From contig NZ_JAOYTH010000014.1 of assembly GCF_025847205.1 (NCBI RefSeq), positions 113,841 to 177,840 on the forward strand: DNA of 64,000 nt, in the 5' to 3' direction. Position numbers and translations under genes: made by a program. The notes under the pieces are model-generated. The model worked only from the letters and a program-made list of their open reading frames with translations. It did not search any database and was not told the origin of the DNA. Source of the stretch: Pararhizobium sp. YC-54. Its GTDB lineage: Bacteria; Pseudomonadota; Alphaproteobacteria; Rhizobiales; Rhizobiaceae. Of this stretch, positions 17,683-25,428 are shown one piece after another. Within the stretch, counting starts at the first letter, position 1. Every line of letters starts with the position of its first letter.

Positions 17683-19322
17683 AGCGCCTGCTTGATCCGG
17701 CTTTCGCTCAGAAGGCCGCTCTGGTCGAGGATCGGATGGGCGACCGAGGCGATGTGGGCGTTGATCCGCTTCAGGTCGCGCAGCATGTCGAGATGCACGG
17801 AACTCGTCTGAATACTGTCGGCCCGGCCGTCGCGAAGACGCTGCAGGTGCCGCTCGGCCGACTGCTTTTCCAGCCGGCGCACATCTTCCTTCACTTCGAC
17901 CAACCGGCGGGCAAGGTCGGCATTCTGGGTCGCGAAAACCGTTTGTGCCAGGCGGATATTGTCGAGCGTGATGGTGAAAAGGTGTTCAAGCTCCGTTTTT
18001 CCGTCGACGGAAAATTGCAGGCCGAGATTGATCTTCTTGGCGATTTCCGGTCGAATGCCTTTTTCGATGATATCGCCGATATGCTCGAGATTGATGGCAT
18101 ATTCGACGATATCCATGGCGCGGCGGTGATCCTTGCCGCTCAACCCATCTTGGCCGACTTTCGAGACATAGACCTTGATCCCGTGCTGGATGCGGTCAAC
18201 CCGTCCCTCCAGCGCGCTGATGTCGGCGAGCTTGGACAGGTCGTTATGGCGCATGGCCTCGCCGGCCTGCACCAGCATGCGCTCGATCAGGTCGCCGACC
18301 AACATGGCCTCGCGGCTTGCTCCCGCAAGCGCTGCGACCGGCCGGTTGAGGTCGTGGCTGTCGAGATAGCTGCGGTCGGCTTCGCTTTCCTGCTTCTCTG
18401 GAAGAACTGCTGTGGTTGCGCGCAGGAGCAGCGGCGATAGCGGCCAGGCTATGATGGCAACGGCGAGATTGAAAAGCAGATGCGCATCGACCGCGAAATT
18501 GGGGTGCGAGAAAGGCGACATCTCCAGCAATTCGGCCCCGTAACCGGCAAGCGGAAGGGCTGCAGTGCAGCCGATGGCCCGCACGATCAGGTTGCCGAGG
18601 GTGACGCGACGGGCAGCGGCTGGCGCTTTCAACGTTGCCAGCACAGGCGGGATGGCGCCTCCAAGATTGGCGCCAAGAACCAGCACGATGACCAGGCTCG
18701 TAGCGATGCTGCCGTTTGCCGCGAGCGACAGGATGAGAACGACGATGGCAAGGCTTGAGGACGCCAGTACGGCCAGCACCGCCGAGAAAATCAGCGCGAC
18801 TGGCCAGGCATTGCCAAGCATGGTGATGAAGAGGCCAAGCGCCGGGGACTGGCGTATAGGATCAGTCGCAGCAGAGAGCAGGTGTAGCGACAGCAGCATC
18901 AGGCCGACCCCAACAAGAGCAGCGCCCGCGCCCTGCCGCGGTGCAGAATTGGTGCGTGAGAGAATGACGCCGGCAAGGATCAGCATCGGCGAAAGCCAGC
19001 CGAGGCCAAGGGCAACGATCCATGCCGTTGTTGCAGTGCCTACATTGGCCCCAAGTAACACGATCTGCGCCATGGCCGGCACGATCAGATCTTTCTCCAC
19101 AAAGGAAGCCACCATCAGGGCCGTTGCCGTAGAACTCTGCAATGCAACCGTGGCGATGAAACCGGCGATGAAGGAGCGGAGCCCACCACGGGTGCCGGCG
19201 GCAAGGCCGACGCGCAGCCTGGCGCCAAAGGCGCGTGTCATACCGTCCTTGACCTGGCCAAGCCCAAAGAGCAGCAACGCGACGGCGCCGAAGAGATTGA
19301 TGCTGATAATTACCGATTCCAT
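17679..19322 (-). CDS. Na/Pi cotransporter-family protein with PhoU-like tail
   Basis: A 547-residue membrane protein. The first 300 residues hold the two Na/Pi-cotransporter repeats, with VALQSSTATALMVASF in the first and a second set of membrane spans that includes ANLGGAIPPVLATL. Residues about 340-547 form helical PhoU-like repeats (SREAMLVGDLIERML, AINLEHIGDIIEKGI). The start at 19322 has AGGTGA just upstream. E. coli YjbB, of this architecture, exports phosphate. Last gene of the operon with three phosphatases, so venting of released Pi is a sensible role; uptake cannot be excluded. Confidence 0.82.
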   Translation of the reverse strand: MESVIISINLFGAVALLLFGLGQVKDGMTRAFGARLRVGLAAGTRGGLRSFIAGFIATVALQSSTATALMVASFVEKDLIVPAMAQIVLLGANVGTATTAWIVALGLGWLSPMLILAGVILSRTNSAPRQGAGAALVGVGLMLLSLHLLSAATDPIRQSPALGLFITMLGNAWPVALIFSAVLAVLASSSLAIVVLILSLAANGSIATSLVIVLVLGANLGGAIPPVLATLKAPAAARRVTLGNLIVRAIGCTAALPLAGYGAELLEMSPFSHPNFAVDAHLLFNLAVAIIAWPLSPLLLRATTAVLPEKQESEADRSYLDSHDLNRPVAALAGASREAMLVGDLIERMLVQAGEAMRHNDLSKLADISALEGRVDRIQHGIKVYVSKVGQDGLSGKDHRRAMDIVEYAINLEHIGDIIEKGIRPEIAKKINLGLQFSVDGKTELEHLFTITLDNIRLAQTVFATQNADLARRLVEVKEDVRRLEKQSAERHLQRLRDGRADSIQTSSVHLDMLRDLKRINAHIASVAHPILDQSGLLSESRIKQAL

Positions 19323-19397
19323 CAGATCACCTCGCTTTTCGGCGTGAGCTACAAGCCTGCCCATCGACGATCTTGCCAACCGGAAGAGCGGCCCCGA

Positions 19398-21080
19398 TCA
19401 TACCGCTAGAAGCTCCTGCCGCGGTGCAATCTGGACCGTTACCGTCCGCGAACCGCGTTCGGCACGCTCGAGAAAAAGCCCGAGGGCGCCGAAGAAAATG
19501 CCGAGGAAGCTCTCCAGGGAGCCGTCGTGGTCCTTCGGTTCGCGTCCGAAACGCTCCGCCAGCGCTCGATACAGGACGAGCCTTTCGGGCTCGATATGCG
19601 GCAGTGCCAGAGCTGCGCCCTGGCGCAAACAGTACCAGTCGACGATCAGGTCCAGCATCGGCAGGGAGGCGGACAAGGAACCACCGAAAGGCTCCCCTGC
19701 TTTTCCGCTGAACGAGTCAAGGACATTCGCTACACGTTGTTTTTGGATTGCCGCCACGATACCGGCTGGCCATTCTTTGGCGAAATAACGATGGCGCACC
19801 AGCGCGCGCTTGTGGTCGCGCAGGAAGACGCCGTAATTTTCCGCCGTGAAGGCCGGATCCCGCCCCTCCCCGGCAAGTGCGGCTTCCTGCGCATAGCCCG
19901 TGCAAATGCGGTTGTTGACCGGCAACGCGGACATTTCCACGGTTTCGATGGCAATCGACTCGTTTGAGGGATGAACAACCTTGAACGCGGGCGGAAAAGC
20001 GACGAGCGACGGCACGGCAATATTGGTAATCGATCGATCCTCACCCCCGCGCCGGGTGACGCCTTCGACATGCAAATGCCCGCTGAAATGAACGGAAAGC
20101 CCAGCCTGTAATAGCGCATCCTCGACCGCTTTGCGCGGCGTGCGGCGCACGACATTGGTTTCGCCGAACAGCGCGCTTTCGGCACCTGTCGTGCCATCAA
20201 AGGGGTCGAGCGCCGGATAGTGAGAGAAGGCGAGCAGTATTTTACCAAGCGCCTGCGCCCTGCGGTTTACATCGCCAATCCAGCCTATGATGAAGGGCTT
20301 GCTTCGCAAAAGCGCATTCCAGCCGCCCGAGGTACTGTCGGTGAAGGCCACCTCTTCCCCTGCCTCGAAGAGGCCATCAAGCGGCTCGAAGATGTTGGCG
20401 TCAATCATCATCAGCCAGAGCCCAGGCTCGGGTTCGACGAGATAGGAAGCATCCATCAGCTGGTAGACGTTACTCTCGTCAGGAGAGCGGACTTCGTAGA
20501 GACGATCTTCCGGCGCATCGGAGCCGCTGAACGGCGTTTCCCAGTGGAGATAGTCCGGGCGGCGAAAATAGCCGAAGGCCGCCATCGGGTCGAGGCCGGC
20601 GGGATAGCCTTTGCAATACATGCCGTCATTGAAGACGACATGCTCGCCGGCCAGGCGGGCGTCGCTGGAGACCGAAAGACCCCTGCCGTTTTCCGTCAGG
20701 AACTCCTTGGTGTGGTGACGGCCACGCGGTCCGAAGATATCGTGGTTGCCCGGCAGCGCGTAGAAGGCCGTTCCATAGGCGTCGCTGTGGCGTTGCAGGA
20801 TGCCCCTCAGCGTTTCGGTGGTGGTGCGTTGCCCGTCGTCGGTATAGTCGCCAAGCAGCACCACATGACGGATATTGCGGCGCTGTACTTCGTCGAGCGC
20901 CGCATGGAGCGCATCGGCGCTTTCATTAAAGACGCGGGTGGATTGGCGCGTATCCGACCAGCTCCGTATGGTCATGCTCTGACCATCGATTTCGATGCCG
21001 GGAAAGCCGAAATCGGCCCCCGTGTCATGGAAATGGGCGTCGGCGATGATGGCGACGGACGGAAGGCAGCGTGTCAGCAT
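19398..21080 (-). CDS. Calcineurin-like metallophosphoesterase
   Basis: A 560-residue enzyme with a complete two-metal phosphoesterase site: DAH at 14-16, GDYTDDG near 75, GNHD near 112, and GHLHVEG near 338. The C-terminal 200 residues are an unassigned domain. There is no signal peptide, so it probably acts in the cytoplasm on a small phosphoester or phosphodiester. Its start overlaps the end of the cysteine phosphatase gene by seven bases, which implies coupled translation. It fits as a further dephosphorylation step in the proposed phosphorylated-compound pathway. Confidence 0.8.
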   Translation of the reverse strand: MLTRCLPSVAIIADAHFHDTGADFGFPGIEIDGQSMTIRSWSDTRQSTRVFNESADALHAALDEVQRRNIRHVVLLGDYTDDGQRTTTETLRGILQRHSDAYGTAFYALPGNHDIFGPRGRHHTKEFLTENGRGLSVSSDARLAGEHVVFNDGMYCKGYPAGLDPMAAFGYFRRPDYLHWETPFSGSDAPEDRLYEVRSPDESNVYQLMDASYLVEPEPGLWLMMIDANIFEPLDGLFEAGEEVAFTDSTSGGWNALLRSKPFIIGWIGDVNRRAQALGKILLAFSHYPALDPFDGTTGAESALFGETNVVRRTPRKAVEDALLQAGLSVHFSGHLHVEGVTRRGGEDRSITNIAVPSLVAFPPAFKVVHPSNESIAIETVEMSALPVNNRICTGYAQEAALAGEGRDPAFTAENYGVFLRDHKRALVRHRYFAKEWPAGIVAAIQKQRVANVLDSFSGKAGEPFGGSLSASLPMLDLIVDWYCLRQGAALALPHIEPERLVLYRALAERFGREPKDHDGSLESFLGIFFGALGLFLERAERGSRTVTVQIAPRQELLAV

Positions 21081-21682
21081 GATTGCGGCTGCTTTCTGCC
21101 TTCGATGACATCAATCCATTCAGAAGCACGGCGGGCAGCGGCGTAGAGCATCGGTTTCGGAGTCTCGAACCATTCATCCGGCCGCAGTTCTCGTTTCTCG
21201 CGGATCGCAGCGACTGCATCATCCAGAGTGGGGTAAAGGTGCGGCTGCTGCTTGTGAAGGAAAAGGGCTACGAGCGAGACGGAGCGGCTGCGGCCGCTAC
21301 GGCAATTCACGAGCACATTACCACCGTCCGGGAAGGGGTAGGTTTCCCGCTTTGGCATCGTCTGCCGTAGCGCGCCATCGAGAATATAGTAAGCGCCGAG
21401 CATCATCGTGTCGGGGCTGCCTTCACCGTCGATCAGGCCGAGCTTGTAGTACCGGACATCACCATAACCAGTCGCGCGCAGATCGCTCTCTTCTGACGCC
21501 GCCGGTACAAAATTGATATCGAGGTTGACTGCACAGTTGACGACCGTGGTGATGCCATGCCGGCGCAAGAGCCAGAGATCGCGCGCGCCATCGCTGCCGC
21601 CGATATAAATAGCCGCGCCATGCGGGCCGAGGCCTTCGGCAATCAGGCTGATTGCAGGCCGGGCATAAACAGGTCCATCCAT
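21074..21682 (-). CDS. Dual-specificity-type cysteine phosphatase (copy 2)
   Basis: A 202-residue homologue of the protein at 7977. The CX5R loop is NCRSGRSRS, preceded by RHGITTVVNCAVNLDINF and YKLGLIDGEGSPDTMM, which carries the probable general acid. The start at 21682 is preferred because GGAGGA lies seven bases upstream; the ATG at 21688 is too close to it. It lies 46 bases downstream of the IMPase-family gene and overlaps the phosphoesterase gene. The shared order IMPase then cysteine phosphatase in both operons indicates duplication of a gene pair. Confidence 0.78.
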   Translation of the reverse strand: MDGPVYARPAISLIAEGLGPHGAAIYIGGSDGARDLWLLRRHGITTVVNCAVNLDINFVPAASEESDLRATGYGDVRYYKLGLIDGEGSPDTMMLGAYYILDGALRQTMPKRETYPFPDGGNVLVNCRSGRSRSVSLVALFLHKQQPHLYPTLDDAVAAIREKRELRPDEWFETPKPMLYAAARRASEWIDVIEGRKQPQSC

Positions 21683-21734
21683 TTCCATTCCTCCGAACGC
21701 ATGATGCGCGCTCTTCGCAGGCTGACCTTCAGGA

Positions 21735-22568
21735 TCAAGCCGTCGTTGCCAGTTGCCGGTCCTGTACTGTGGTCAGCGGGATGTTCGAGGCCTTGCTGAC
21801 ACCCTGCGCGAGACCTGCGGCGGCCGCGAGCACCGGCCCGCCCCCCTCCAAACTGCCGATATCGAGGAACGGGCAAACGTCGCCACCGGCTTCACTGACG
21901 AGCAGCAGGCCCGCAAGGCAATCCCAGGAATTCATGTGCAATTCTATGTAACCATCCGAGCGTCCATCGGCGACATAGGCAAGCGCCAAAGCCCCCGACC
22001 CCGCGCGGCGGACATTGGTGCCCATATCGAGCAGATTTTTGACGACATCGAGATAGGTGGTATTCGGCACGCGGGTCGACCATCCCATCTCGATGGATGC
22101 CGCATCGAAGCGCTCCGTCTGTGCGACCTTGATCGGCAATCCGTTCCGCGTTGCTCCCTCGCCACGACGGGCGAAATAAAGCTCGTTAAGAGCGGGATTA
22201 TAAATCGCGCCGATTTCGGTGCGCCCATTTTCGACATAGGCGATGGAGATGCAAAAATGAGGAATACCGCGGGCAAAATTGGCTGTTCCATCCACTGGGT
22301 CGACGACCCAGACACGCTGGGCAATGTCGCCACCGCCCTCTTCCCCGAAAAAACTATCATCTGGAAAATGCGTGGAAAGCAAATCTCGAATATGCGCTTC
22401 TGAGGCGGAATCCGTCTCAGTCAGAAAATCTTGAGGGCCTTTCATCGAATAGCTGCGCGTTGTCTCGCCGTAAAACCCCTTCAAGACAAGCTCTCCGGCA
22501 GAGCGAATAACATCACGGCATAGTTCGGCGCGTGCTACCAAAGTGTCTATGAAGGGTAATGTTTCCAT
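21735..22568 (-). CDS. Inositol-monophosphatase-family phosphatase (copy 2)
   Basis: A 277-residue Mg-dependent phosphatase. Motifs are GEEGG at 75-79, DPVDGT at 90-95 and NSWDCLAG near 230, with ANFARGIPHFCISIA after the second motif. It is closer in length to classical inositol monophosphatase than copy 1. The start METLPF at 22568 follows GGAG by five bases; longer starts would cross the palindrome at 22590-22626. It is the first gene of the operon IMPase, cysteine phosphatase, phosphoesterase, Na/Pi transporter. Confidence 0.85.
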   Translation of the reverse strand: METLPFIDTLVARAELCRDVIRSAGELVLKGFYGETTRSYSMKGPQDFLTETDSASEAHIRDLLSTHFPDDSFFGEEGGGDIAQRVWVVDPVDGTANFARGIPHFCISIAYVENGRTEIGAIYNPALNELYFARRGEGATRNGLPIKVAQTERFDAASIEMGWSTRVPNTTYLDVVKNLLDMGTNVRRAGSGALALAYVADGRSDGYIELHMNSWDCLAGLLLVSEAGGDVCPFLDIGSLEGGGPVLAAAAGLAQGVSKASNIPLTTVQDRQLATTA

Positions 22569-22589
22569 GAACTCCGACCATTTATTGCA

Positions 22590-22626
22590 AATTGAACGCG
22601 TGTGCATATTGCACACGCGTTCAATT
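22590..22626 (-). promoter_or_regulatory. Perfect 16-bp inverted repeat, probable operator
   Basis: AATTGAACGCGTGTGC at 22590-22605 is followed by five bases (ATATT) and its exact reverse complement at 22611-22626. It lies 21 bases in front of the IMPase-family start and so would block or control transcription of that operon. No T run follows, so it is not a terminator. The core decamer TGCACACGCG recurs in the control region of the transporter operon at 16435-16444, which suggests the LacI-type protein as binder. Confidence 0.55.
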
Positions 22627-22661
22627 ATTTCAAGCCTGATTAGCTGTAGAGCGGCAATCCG

Positions 22662-22890
22662 ATGACCGCCGACGATGTGATGTTTCGTTCAACCGCATGG
22701 TCGCTCTCGGACATCCGATCCGGCGGCGCAGTGACCGGTGCCCATAAAGGCCATGCGTTCTTCGCCTACGCCACCAACTATCTGATCGATACCGATCACG
22801 GCGTCATTCTTGATGTGGAGGCAACCCGTGTCATCGGCCAGGCTGAGGTCTTTTGTCAGCGTACCGGAATCGCGGAATCCGGCCTTCCCA
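22662..22890 (+). mobile_element. IS1182-type transposase fragment
   Basis: The frame contains AFFAYATNYLIDTDHGVI followed by LDVEATRVIGQAEVF, a conserved block in the catalytic region of IS1182-type transposases. The sequence loses homology after about 22890 and no terminal repeats are seen. The open frame continues to 23126 but the remainder looks like random coding. It is a decayed remnant. Confidence 0.6.
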
Positions 22891-22982
22891 CATCGAAGAC
22901 CTTACGCTTTATTGACCTGGCTGCCTCCCTCTCTGGGCAGCAGCTTCCCCGCATCCGCATTGCCATGTCTGGATGCTACTTG

Positions 22983-23008
22983 CCCCGCCCTCACCCGGCG
23001 GGGTTTTT
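22983..23008 (+). terminator. Rho-independent-type terminator
   Basis: CCCCGCC at 22983-22989 pairs with GGCGGGG at 22997-23003, with a seven-base loop, followed by TTTTT at 23004-23008. The T run is on the plus strand, so it would stop transcription leaving the transposase remnant. It lies just beyond the end of the PhyH-like gene on the other strand. Confidence 0.6.
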
Positions 23009-23115
23009 CGCAATTGCGTTAGCATCTGCGTCCGCCACTGACCCTTCGATATGTACAGCCACAGATAGAGCCCAGCCGGCTAATTTGCGATTTGCGCAGC
23101 CTGGCGTGTTTCGAT

Positions 23116-24075
23116 TCACCGGATGATCGGTTCGCCGTGATAGCGGCGCCTCGACGGCTTCGACACGCCAAACCCGACTTCCATCATCAGGCGCGGTGAG
23201 TGTTTTGCCAATGTCCCCATATGGAAGCCAAACGGGTCCTCGACAAAACCCGTACCAGCCTTCCCGGTCAAAATGATAGCACTGTCTTCACCGTAGAAGT
23301 CCATCACCTCATCCGCCGGGTGTCCTACGAGCAGCGTCAATTGATGTTTCATGCGTCGGCGGTTGTGACTGCCTCGGACATAGACATGCGGGCCAGCATC
23401 CGCATCGACGTCGGATAGATAGAAGAAGAACTTCAGCATCCGCCAATCATCGAGGTCGAAATGAAACTTGAATGACGCTCGGCTAAGATCAGCCTCGGAG
23501 GCCGACTTTGTCGGGAAGCTCCACCATGTCCGCGTCGTGATCATTTTGGCTTCACCGCCGAGATAATGCTTTGCCACATTGAGAAGCAAGGGATCTTGCT
23601 GTACCGCCAACGCGGCATCACATTGCAGGACCTTTTCAAAATGATGGCCGCTCAGTATCGTGCGGCCAAAACGCCGCTCGGCTACCGCATGCTGACCGGC
23701 GAGAAACTCGACTTTGCGATCGAAGTTGCCAAAGCATGGCGTCTCGTGGCCGAAGCGGGCTATTTCCTCCTGGATCGGTGTAGGCAGCGTTAGGCCGGTA
23801 GCGATACCAGTGCTTCTAAGCTCAGCCGCGATCGCCTCCGGTTGTAGGTCACCGAATAACGATGGCGTCGCAACCTGGCTCGAATGAACGGGTCTGGCTG
23901 TCAGCCAATGCGCCCTGCGGAACGGCATTGTTCGCGCTAGCAGGAACATTGGCAGCCAGGCAGGATTCTCCCGCACATCCGTAAGATACGTCGGTATGCG
24001 TGCAGCCATGCGGCGGAGGGCGCCGCTGCTGCGGGCGATGGTTTCGAGATCATTCGGTTTGGATTTGGGGAGCAT
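23116..24075 (-). CDS. PhyH-like Fe(II)/2-oxoglutarate dioxygenase family protein
   Basis: A 319-residue protein resembling the phytanoyl-CoA dioxygenase family. The likely iron ligands are His and Asp in KFHFDLDDWRMLKFF near residue 215 and a later His, perhaps in MGTLAKHSPR near 290, with the following Arg for 2-oxoglutarate. RGSHNRRRM and KHYLGGEAKMITT are also typical. The first 60 residues are basic and of unclear role. AAGGAC six bases before the ATG supports the start. It is isolated between mobile-element scraps, and its substrate is unknown. Confidence 0.6.
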   Translation of the reverse strand: MLPKSKPNDLETIARSSGALRRMAARIPTYLTDVRENPAWLPMFLLARTMPFRRAHWLTARPVHSSQVATPSLFGDLQPEAIAAELRSTGIATGLTLPTPIQEEIARFGHETPCFGNFDRKVEFLAGQHAVAERRFGRTILSGHHFEKVLQCDAALAVQQDPLLLNVAKHYLGGEAKMITTRTWWSFPTKSASEADLSRASFKFHFDLDDWRMLKFFFYLSDVDADAGPHVYVRGSHNRRRMKHQLTLLVGHPADEVMDFYGEDSAIILTGKAGTGFVEDPFGFHMGTLAKHSPRLMMEVGFGVSKPSRRRYHGEPIIR

Positions 24076-24287
24076 CTGATGTCCTTACAAACGTCAAGGT
24101 CATTAGTGACAAACCTTGGTCTTGATCTCACCCCCGTCCATACGATAACGCGCAATCGTTTATGTTGCAATGCAGCAAAACTGGCAATTCGCCCTTACTC
24201 CTCCTCTACCTTTAGGAGCGAATGTTTTGTCAAGCGCGGCATGTTCCTCTTATGCTCACTTTACTCCATTACCCTCACTCGCTTGCG

Positions 24288-24420
24288 GTGACCCCCAACG
24301 GCAGGCTCGGCGAACCCGAAGATATCGCTGAACTCGTTGCCTTTCTTCTGTCGCAGGCATCGCGCCACATTACCGGCCAGACCATGCACGTGGATGGGGG
24401 GCTTGCTGTTGCCGTGACCT
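24288..24420 (+). pseudogene. Short-chain dehydrogenase C-terminal fragment
   Basis: The frame reads TPNGRLGEPEDIAELVAF, then LLSQASRHITGQTMHVDGG, the almost invariant end of SDR-family oxidoreductases. The Rossmann nucleotide motif and the YxxxK catalytic site are missing. The flanking 24076-24287 has no recognisable gene. The fragment ends at the margin of an IS6-type remnant. Confidence 0.75.
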
Positions 24421-24509
24421 ACAACACAACCATCCTGATTTTCGTGATATCGAGGGTGTTGTGCTGGGTTCTGTCCGCTATTTATTTGTCCCAGTCGAGG
24501 GGTGCATTC

Positions 24510-24760
24510 CAGTTCTGTCGCAAACTTTTGACATAAACGGCTTGGCTGGACACGATTATGCCGCGAGCGCGGCAAACTGCTGAAATGCCGATTGACCACT
24601 GTTTGAAAATTGGCGCTTGCTGATCATGTGGGCTACTTCGATGCTGTCCAGTGTTGCTGACGCAGACTGGAAGGATTTGAAGACTTTCATGGAACGGGTC
24701 AGCTTTTTGATGAAACGATGATCTTGCTCAATCATTTGTTGACCATTGAGGAAGACGGTC
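24510..24760 (-). mobile_element. IS6-family element remnant with transposase C-terminus
   Basis: The minus strand from about 24760 to the stop at 24557 encodes QQMIEQDHRFIKKLTRSM, KVFKSFQSASATLDSIEV and GQSAFQQFAALAA. This is the end of an IS6/IS240-type transposase, including the final catalytic Glu block. A probable terminal repeat, TTCTGTCGCAAACTTT, lies at 24511-24526. The upstream half of the transposase is missing. Its arrival may have cut the gene at 24851-25015. Confidence 0.62.
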
Positions 24761-24850
24761 GTGCCCCTCGCACTGCCAGCAATATGCTGACCGTGATTTC
24801 TATGCTGCTCGGAAGAGTTCAGGCCCTGATCGAACCAGACCGGTCGTCAA

Positions 24851-25015
24851 TCAGCAGGATTGTAAATAGAAGGCTCCTCTGCCACGGCGGAATTGGCCTT
24901 GGCGGGAAGCAGTCACGTATTTCGTTTGGGGTACAGGCGTATGAGCAAATGCCATCGATGGCATGCATGCGAAAACAGCAAGCACTGGGAGGCATGTTTG
25001 AAAGCGGAATGTCAT
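24851..25015 (-). pseudogene. 5' fragment of an exported protein downstream of the ferredoxin gene
   Basis: From the ATG at 25015 the frame gives a clear signal peptide, FQTCLPVLAVFACMPSMA followed by FAHTPV, then PQTKYVTASRQGQF and a nonsense tail ending at 24851. It begins 53 bases after the ferredoxin stop, so it was probably the next gene of the organosulfur operon, perhaps a periplasmic binding or redox protein. Too little is left to name the family. Confidence 0.45.
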
Positions 25016-25068
25016 CGTCTGTCCTCTGTGCGCAATCGTGCGCTCTGGTCGTTTTAAAGCTTTGTCGG

Positions 25069-25428
25069 TTACTGCCCGGCCTTGACCAGATCGCGCGCCC
25101 GCAGGAACACGTTTTCCATCTGCCAGTGTTCGTTGGTGTAGTGTGGGTCGTTTGCCCACTCGTCCCAGCCATGATTGCGGCGGAACTCACCGAGCAGGCC
25201 GGAGACGAGGATCGCCCCCTTGTCGACCGGCTGCGGTTTTTCGCAATCCGGCCCGACATAGATGGCGTCATGCGGGCAATAGAGTTCGCACATGAAACAG
25301 GTCTCGCACTCCTCCTGCCGGGCAATCCGTGGAATCCGGTCCGGCGCGATCGCAAGGACGTTGGTCGGACAGATTTCGACACATTTGTTGCAAGCGGCGC
25401 AGCGCTCTTCGAGGATAAGTTCGATCAT
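25069..25428 (-). CDS. Two-cluster 4Fe-4S ferredoxin (AprB-like layout)
   Basis: A 119-residue ferredoxin. Two 4Fe-4S motifs are visible: Cys10, 13, 16 and 20 (CAACNKCVEICP), and Cys41, 44, 47 and 51 (CETCFMCELYCP). The C-terminal 55 residues (GEFRRNHGWDEWANDPHY) form a tail like those that clasp a partner flavoprotein. Its start overlaps the end of the flavoprotein gene by four bases (ATGA), so the two are likely one enzyme. The pair has the same make-up as adenylylsulfate reductase subunits AprA and AprB, though identity with them is not shown. Confidence 0.82.
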   Translation of the reverse strand: MIELILEERCAACNKCVEICPTNVLAIAPDRIPRIARQEECETCFMCELYCPHDAIYVGPDCEKPQPVDKGAILVSGLLGEFRRNHGWDEWANDPHYTNEHWQMENVFLRARDLVKAGQ

